Positions 59,474 to 64,000 of a stretch of 64,000 nucleotides of DNA are shown here, one piece after another. The stretch's first letter is position 1, and every line of letters starts with the position of its first letter. The notes under the pieces are model-generated. The model was not told where the DNA came from, made no database searches, and worked only from the letters and a program-made list of their open reading frames with translations. Source of the stretch: DAIQNV01 sp038748775. Its GTDB lineage: Bacteria; Planctomycetota; Phycisphaerae; Phycisphaerales; UBA1924. The stretch is taken from positions 1 to 64,000 of the forward strand of contig JBCDIT010000002.1 of assembly GCA_038748775.1 (NCBI GenBank), in the 5' to 3' direction. Position numbers and translations under genes: made by a program.

Positions 59474-59812
59474 ATGGCAGGTGAGCTGAGCAAAGGGCAG
59501 GTGCAGAAGATCGCGACCCTGAGCGGGTTATCGCTCGACGATGGTGACGCTCCGGCCGAGGCCCAGCGCCTCAGCGGTGTGCTGGAGCACATGGCGTGTT
59601 TGAACGAACTCGACCTCGACGGCGTGTCCCCGATGACGGCTGTGAGCGACGAGCACAGCCGGCTCCGTGCCGACGAGCCAGGGGCCACCTTGGCGGGTGG
59701 CGACGCGGTTGGGCTCGCGCCGCAGACGTACGAATCCGTTGACGCGAGCGGGGAGGGGCAGCAGCGCTTCTTCCGGGTGCCCAAGGTCCTCGGTGGTGGG
59801 GGTGGGGCGTGA
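59474..59812 (+). CDS. gatC: Aspartyl/glutamyl-tRNA amidotransferase subunit C
   Basis: 112 residues. GatC stabilises GatA and GatB in tRNA-dependent amidation. LSKGQVQKIATLSGLSLDDG at the N-terminus, LNELDLDGVSPMTAVSDEHS and LRADEP are the family pattern. It carries an additional Gly-rich end (VLGGGGGA). Its stop overlaps the next start in GTGA. gatB is not in the window. Confidence 0.88.
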   Translation: MAGELSKGQVQKIATLSGLSLDDGDAPAEAQRLSGVLEHMACLNELDLDGVSPMTAVSDEHSRLRADEPGATLAGGDAVGLAPQTYESVDASGEGQQRFFRVPKVLGGGGGA

Positions 59813-60744
59813 TCGGCTTGCTCTTGCGGCTGCTCGGCAAGAAGAACCGTGGCGGAAACGGTGCGCCGATATCGCTCGTGATGCTCACGGCAGATGATGT
59901 CACCGAAGCGCTAGCGAACGGTGTGCGTCACGCGATCGAGACCGCCGATGAGCTGCGCGACTTGGATATCGCGTTGGGCGGTATGACGCCGATGCCCGGG
60001 ACGCCCAACGATGCGCCGGGGTTCATGATGCCCTTTACCGCTCGTGGGAAGCCCTTTGGTGTGATCATCGCCGGTTTCCCGTACGTGAGCGATCCCGAGG
60101 CGGCCGCCGCGGATTCGTCCAGCGCCGAGATGGCCAACGCCTTCCGCAAGCACCGCTCGTGGTTCGCGGTCGACGCGATGGATCCTCGGGGCGACGGCGC
60201 CGATGACTACCGGGTCATCGGTCGGGTCTCGAGCGTGGTGATGCCCGCTTCGGGTCTCGCGTTCTACATGCCCAACCGAGCACGGTTCTCGTTCCCCTCC
60301 GGATCGTTGCTCGAAGCGATGGCGTCAGGGTCTTGGCTTGAGGTCTTCGACCAGGTCGGTTCAACTCCGGGTGTGGTCGAACGCGAGCCCGACGATGAAG
60401 CCCTGCGGATGGCGGCTGAGGAGGCGCGGTCGCGTTTGGTGACGTTTGTCTCTGCGTTCGAGACCGGCGCCGGACGGAACTTCGCGGTCAAGGCGCCTTT
60501 CATCGACGACAACGGAGCGACCGAGCACATGTGGGTCACGATCGAGTCGTACGCTGACGAGGTGTTCCGGGGAACGCTGAACAGCGAACCGAGGGTCGTC
60601 GGGCACGTCCGCGAGGGCGAGGCTGTTGAGGTGGAGCGCGAGATGGTGGAAGACTGGTTGTACGAGGTCGACGGCAAGCCTCGGGGCGGCTTCCAGGTGC
60701 GCGTGCTGAGTCCGGAGGCGGCGCGGGAGTTCGAGGATCTATGA
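59809..60744 (+). CDS. DUF2314 domain protein inside the gat operon
   Basis: 311 residues from GTG 59809, overlapping the gatC stop; its own stop overlaps the gatA start in ATGA. The first 20 residues are hydrophobic and basic (MIGLLLRLLGKKNRGG). Residues 220-305 (AGRNFAVKAPFIDDNGATEH, MWVTIESYADEVFRGTLNSE, PRVVGHVREGEAVEVEREMV) match DUF2314, a small domain of unknown function often found with immunity-like or ankyrin proteins. Its position between gatC and gatA is unusual and implies co-translation. Confidence 0.78.
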   Translation: MIGLLLRLLGKKNRGGNGAPISLVMLTADDVTEALANGVRHAIETADELRDLDIALGGMTPMPGTPNDAPGFMMPFTARGKPFGVIIAGFPYVSDPEAAAADSSSAEMANAFRKHRSWFAVDAMDPRGDGADDYRVIGRVSSVVMPASGLAFYMPNRARFSFPSGSLLEAMASGSWLEVFDQVGSTPGVVEREPDDEALRMAAEEARSRLVTFVSAFETGAGRNFAVKAPFIDDNGATEHMWVTIESYADEVFRGTLNSEPRVVGHVREGEAVEVEREMVEDWLYEVDGKPRGGFQVRVLSPEAAREFEDL

Positions 60745-62222
60745 ACCGCCATCGCAGCGCGTTTGAGGTGGCCGACGCGGTGCGTCGGGGTGAGGCGTCG
60801 GCGGCGGACGTTGTCGCGTTGTCGCTCTCGGCGATCGAAGACGTCGGCGGTGGCCCGGGCGGCTCGATCAACGCCTATACCCAGATCTTCCACGAGCGGG
60901 CGCTGGAACAAGCCAGGGGCATCGATGCGCGCATCGCGAGCGGGGACGGGGCGGGGCTCGCGCTCGCCGGCGTTCCGGTCGCGATCAAGGACAACATCTG
61001 CACGTCGACCGGGCGCACCACGGCGGGGTCTCGCTTCCTCGAGCAGTACCGCAGCCCCTTCGCGGCGACCGCGGTCCAGCGTCTGATCGCTTCCGGGGCG
61101 GTGATCGTCGGCAAGACCAACATGGACGAGTTCGGGATGGGCAGTTCGGGCGAGCACTCAGCGTTCGGGCCGACCCGGAACCCGCACGACCCTGCGCGCG
61201 TCCCGGGGGGCAGCAGCGGGGGGTCGGCGGCGAGTGTCGGAGCGGGCATGACGCCTTTGGCGCTCGGGAGCGATACAGGTGGGAGCATCCGCCAGCCTGC
61301 GGCGCACTGCGGCGTCGTCGGCTTGAAGCCGACGTACGGACGCGTGAGCCGGTGGGGCCTGATCGCGTACGCCAGCAGCCTCGACGTGATCGGTCCGATC
61401 GCGGGCGACGTGCGCGACGCGGCGCTCGCGCTCGAGGTCATCGCCGGCGCTGATCCGCACGACGCGACGTGCTCATCGAGGCAAGCGCCCTCGCTCGTCG
61501 GCTCGCTCGACGAGCCGGTAGACCGGCTCCGTGTCGGCATCGTGCAACTCTCTGGTGAGGGCAACCACCCGGCGGTCGTGGAAGCACACCGGAGGGCCGC
61601 GGATCGCTTGGCCGACGCGGGCGCCGAGCTGGTCGAGGTGGAGCTTCCCAACGTCGACCACGCGGTCTCTGCGTACTACGTCGTCGCGCCGGCGGAGGCG
61701 AGCAGCAACCTCGCCCGGTACGACGGTGTGCGGTATGGGCGCCGTGCTGAGCTGGCGCCGGGCGACGGGATCCACGACCTTTTCATCAAGAGCCGGTGCG
61801 AGGGTTTCGGGGAAGAGGTGAAGCGCCGGATCATGCTGGGCACTTACGTGCTCAGCGCCGGGTACGCCGACCGGTACTACCTCAAGGCGCTCAAGGCCAG
61901 GCGTGTGATCAAGCAGGGGTACGACGCGGCGTTCGACGAGGCCGGCGGGGTGCACGCGTTGCTCGTGCCCACGACGCCCGGTCCGGCGTTCAAGATCGGT
62001 GAGAAATCGGGAGACCCGCTGAGCATGTATCTCGAAGACGTGTACACCGTCGGGGTCAACCTGGCGGGGCTCCCTGCGGTGTCGTTGCCGGCGGGGCAAG
62101 CGGAGGTCGACGGCTCGCGGCTCCCGGTCGGCGTGCAGCTGGTGGGTAAGGCGTTCGACGAGTCGACGCTGCTCCGGGTGGCGCGGACGCTCGAGTCTTC
62201 GATGGCGGGGGTATTGGCGTGA
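60741..62222 (+). CDS. gatA: Glutamyl-tRNA(Gln) amidotransferase subunit A
   Basis: 493 residues from ATG 60741 (ATGA overlap with the preceding gene). It has the amidase signature with Lys in VAIKDNICTSTG, the first Ser in PGGSSGGSAASVGAGMTPLA and the cis-Ser in GSDTGGSIRQPAA (catalytic triad). It hydrolyses glutamine to supply ammonia for transamidation. Length is usual. The stop overlaps the next gene (GTGA). Confidence 0.96.
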   Translation: MNRHRSAFEVADAVRRGEASAADVVALSLSAIEDVGGGPGGSINAYTQIFHERALEQARGIDARIASGDGAGLALAGVPVAIKDNICTSTGRTTAGSRFLEQYRSPFAATAVQRLIASGAVIVGKTNMDEFGMGSSGEHSAFGPTRNPHDPARVPGGSSGGSAASVGAGMTPLALGSDTGGSIRQPAAHCGVVGLKPTYGRVSRWGLIAYASSLDVIGPIAGDVRDAALALEVIAGADPHDATCSSRQAPSLVGSLDEPVDRLRVGIVQLSGEGNHPAVVEAHRRAADRLADAGAELVEVELPNVDHAVSAYYVVAPAEASSNLARYDGVRYGRRAELAPGDGIHDLFIKSRCEGFGEEVKRRIMLGTYVLSAGYADRYYLKALKARRVIKQGYDAAFDEAGGVHALLVPTTPGPAFKIGEKSGDPLSMYLEDVYTVGVNLAGLPAVSLPAGQAEVDGSRLPVGVQLVGKAFDESTLLRVARTLESSMAGVLA

Positions 62223-63106
62223 GCGTGGTGTTCCTCAACGGGTCGTTCGTCGAGCGCGACGACGCACAGGTGTCGGCGTTCGATGCGGGGACGCAGCACG
62301 GCGTCGGGCTCTTCGAGACAATGCTCGGTTTGTCCGAAGGCGGGGCACGGATCGTCGGGCTGCGAGACCACATGGAGCGGCTCGCGACGTCGGCCCGAGA
62401 GCTGAGCCTCAGCGAAGACCTCAACGTCGATGCGCTCGGAGACGCGGCGCTCGAGACCGTCAAGCGGAGCGGGCTCGAGCGTTCGAGGGTGCGGATGACT
62501 GTGACCGGGGGCGATCTGAACCTGCTGCAGAGCCGCGGCGAGACCAACGCGCGTCCGACAGTGCTGATCGATGCCCAACCGGCGACCGCGTACCCCGAGG
62601 CGATGTTCGAGCGTGGCGTGATGGCGACGATCGCGACGGCCCGCGCGAACCCGCTCGATCCGACGGCCTCGCACAAGACGCTGAACTACTGGTGGCGGCT
62701 GCGCGAGCTGCAGTCCGCGGCTGGGAAGGGCGGGGGCGAAGCGCTGGTCTTCGACGTGACGAACCACCTGGCCGGCGGGTGTGTCAGCAATGCGATCGCG
62801 ATCAAGGGCGAGGTCGCGATGACGCCGATCGTTCGGGGCGAGGAGCGGTCTGGCGGCGTGCCCAGTCCGGTGCTCCCGGGTGTGACCAGGGGCATGGCGC
62901 TCGGGTGGCTCGAGGACTTGGGCCACGAGGTGCAGCGGCGCATGTTGACCGTCGACGACGTGCTCGACGCGGATGAACTGGTGCTGACGAATTCGGGGTT
63001 CGGCGTGCTGCCCGTCGTGCGGGTTGAGGCTCAGCAGATCGGTTCGGGTGAGCCGGGGGCTGTCGGGCGAGCGCTGATCGAGCGGTGGCGTGAGGCGACG
63101 GTGTAG
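62219..63106 (+). CDS. Aminotransferase class IV (branched-chain or aminodeoxychorismate lyase type)
   Basis: 295 residues from GTG 62219, overlapping the gatA stop in GTGA. It is a fold-type IV PLP enzyme: VFLNGSFVERDDAQVSAFD and GLFETMLGL at the start, the PLP-binding Lys in SHKTLNYWWR (about residue 152), and EALVFDVTNHLAGGCVSNAI with the usual phosphate-site loop. The closing LTNSGFGVLPVVRVEA fits the family. The substrate could be aminodeoxychorismate (PabC) or a branched-chain amino acid; sequence alone does not settle it. Last gene of the operon. Confidence 0.85.
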   Translation: MSVVFLNGSFVERDDAQVSAFDAGTQHGVGLFETMLGLSEGGARIVGLRDHMERLATSARELSLSEDLNVDALGDAALETVKRSGLERSRVRMTVTGGDLNLLQSRGETNARPTVLIDAQPATAYPEAMFERGVMATIATARANPLDPTASHKTLNYWWRLRELQSAAGKGGGEALVFDVTNHLAGGCVSNAIAIKGEVAMTPIVRGEERSGGVPSPVLPGVTRGMALGWLEDLGHEVQRRMLTVDDVLDADELVLTNSGFGVLPVVRVEAQQIGSGEPGAVGRALIERWREATV

Positions 63107-63186
63107 CTCGGCGTCTCGGGGGTTCCGATCCGAGACCTCCGCTTGGCTCGCGAGTACCCCAAGTGCCCGGCACGCACGCGGCCCTG

Positions 63187-63507
63187 CTATTCCCGTCGGA
63201 TCACCCGAACGTTTTCACGTCCATCGTTCCGGGGTGCCGATGGATCCGCTCCGCTCCTCGCGAACGCGCGCCGGATCGAGACATACAGGATGACGAGCAC
63301 CAGGACGATCCCGGCGATCAGCACGATCGGGATGAGCAGCACCAGCGCGATGAGAAACGCGATGAGCGCGACGACCGACCAGAGCACACGCTCGAGCGGG
63401 TTGAGCGTGCGGGCGCGGCCTCCGACGTTCACGGCGACGCGGCGCACGCGTGCTGCTTGGTCCGCGACGTTGAACGGTCCTGTGCGTGGCGGCTGCTCGT
63501 CCGACAT
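63187..63507 (-). CDS. Small membrane protein of unknown function
   Basis: 106 residues. The first 40 are basic and Pro-rich (RARTLNPLERVLWS), followed by one long hydrophobic stretch of two tightly packed helices (VVALIAFLIALVLLIPIVLI, AGIVLVLVILYVSI) and a basic tail (RRAFARSGADPS, NVRVIRRE). The pattern is common in planctomycete genomes. No ribosome site precedes ATG 63507. Function unknown. Confidence 0.6.
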   Translation of the reverse strand: MSDEQPPRTGPFNVADQAARVRRVAVNVGGRARTLNPLERVLWSVVALIAFLIALVLLIPIVLIAGIVLVLVILYVSIRRAFARSGADPSAPRNDGRENVRVIRRE

Positions 63508-63527
63508 GAACGAACGCTAGGGACCGC

Positions 63528-63572
63528 AAAGAACAACCGCCCGCTTCGGCACGGGATACCGGAGCGGGCGGT
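63528..63572 (-). terminator. Rho-independent terminator of the last PEP-CTERM-like gene
   Basis: Minus strand stem ccgcccgct / agcgggcgg (9 bp, loop of 18) followed by ttgttcttt, 28 bases past the stop. Confidence 0.7.
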
Positions 63573-63599
63573 AGCGAAGGCGGTGGTGGGAGTCGCGAC

Positions 63600-64000
63600 T
63601 CAGCGGCGGCGACGGGCGAGCCCGAGACCGGCGAGGGCAACGATCGCGGCCGAGCCGGGGGCGGGGACCAGGAGTTGGTCCTGGGCGTCGTCGGCAGCCA
63701 GCGCGATGACGTTGGCGAGGAAGTCGCCTTCGAGGGCGGCGGTGGTGAACTGGCTCACCGCGCTGAGGATGCCCGCGCTGAAGCCGTCGCCGTTGAGGCG
63801 GGTGAAGCTGATGTTGCCCGAGCCGATGTCGATCGAGTTGGCCGAACCGTCGAAGTCGTAGACGATCTCCCAGAGCACGAGCTGGAAGGCGGTGCTCAGG
63901 GCGTCATTGGTGGAGCCTTCGTCGAGGGCGCCGTCGGCCTGACCGAAAAGGCGGCGGATGGCGTCGTCGCGGACGTCTTCCAGATCGTCAACGCGAGGGT
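63600..64000 (-). CDS. PEP-CTERM-like secreted protein, N-terminus cut by window end
   Basis: 133 codons remain; the reading frame is open through the right edge, so an ATG at 63878 is internal. The visible part contains AFQLVLWEIVYDFDGSANSI, a pattern common in planctomycete PEP-CTERM proteins with a thioester-like domain. The C-terminus has LLVPAPGSAAIVALAGLGLA plus RRRR. It is the third protein in this window with this type of tail, and it also has a terminator directly behind. Function unknown; surface attachment is inferred. Confidence 0.75.
   Translation of the reverse strand, partial: PRVDDLEDVRDDAIRRLFGQADGALDEGSTNDALSTAFQLVLWEIVYDFDGSANSIDIGSGNISFTRLNGDGFSAGILSAVSQFTTAALEGDFLANVIALAADDAQDQLLVPAPGSAAIVALAGLGLARRRR

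Noticed and set aside
1..64000. CRISPR arrays, tRNA or rRNA genes, transposases
   Set aside because: No spaced direct repeats, no GTTCGA-type tRNA arms with matching acceptor stems and no transposase-like proteins were seen on either strand.

Overview
The window is GC-rich and reads as a chromosomal piece of a planctomycete, most likely in or near the Phycisphaerales. The clues are secreted proteins with a VPxPG / hydrophobic / RRRR sorting tail (PEP-CTERM-like), a large family of secreted proteins whose C-terminus ends in a repeated PFGxxDLxDxDAF motif and GCP (the domain I know as GC-type dockerin), planctomycete-type ECF sigma sequence, a Hanks-type kinase with TPR-like repeats, and FG-GAP-like secreted propellers. 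Apart from a fold-back at its first 96 bases, which looks artefactual, the sequence behaves as one contiguous region.

Layout. 0-8 kb: 3' part of clpC, two small PEP-CTERM-like proteins, a hairpin-rich non-coding tract that ends in a strong minus-strand terminator (candidate new structured RNA), a secreted thioredoxin-like protein and clpB. 8-15 kb: a TylF-like methyltransferase, a YjfB-like protein, a lipoprotein, a small coiled-coil protein, parB with two perfect parS sites in the neighbouring NUDIX/histidine-kinase pair, a lone ABC ATPase, a MITE-like repeat and a DUF721/DciA-like gene. 15-28 kb: a block of secreted GC-dockerin proteins (three FG-GAP-like proteins, a metzincin protease, two beta-helix proteins) with a SulP anion transporter in the middle, then ATP sulfurylase. 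29-39 kb: DUF4272 protein, Ser/Thr kinase, short flagellin, zinc-ribbon protein, then a surface-glycan set of two sulfotransferases, a GT4 glycosyltransferase and two hexapeptide acyltransferases. 39-41 kb: three broken genes in series (ECF sigma, TSP3 protein, beta-helix protein). 41-54 kb: another GC-dockerin protein, pyrE, lysS, an Rrf2 regulator, MoxR, a PDZ protein with an anti-sigma/ECF pair, and tatC-tadA-mutM. 54-64 kb: candidate oriC next to dnaA, an MBL-fold hydrolase with a Gly-Pro tail, a VTT membrane protein, Hsp20, a tightly overlapped gatC-DUF2314-gatA-aminotransferase operon, a small membrane protein and a PEP-CTERM-like protein cut by the window end.

How it fits together. dnaA, DnaA-box-like sequences, parB and parS place the window near the replication origin. 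SulP (sulfate uptake), Sat (activation to APS) and two PAPS-type sulfotransferases beside a glycosyltransferase and acyltransferases suggest a sulfated surface glycan; no APS kinase is seen here. The most unusual items are the hairpin array at 3.3-3.96 kb, a 137-bp repeat whose two copies differ by a compensatory base-pair change, the parS sites embedded in a NUDIX gene, and the gene graveyard at 39-41 kb. All calls are from reading sequence; no database search was run.
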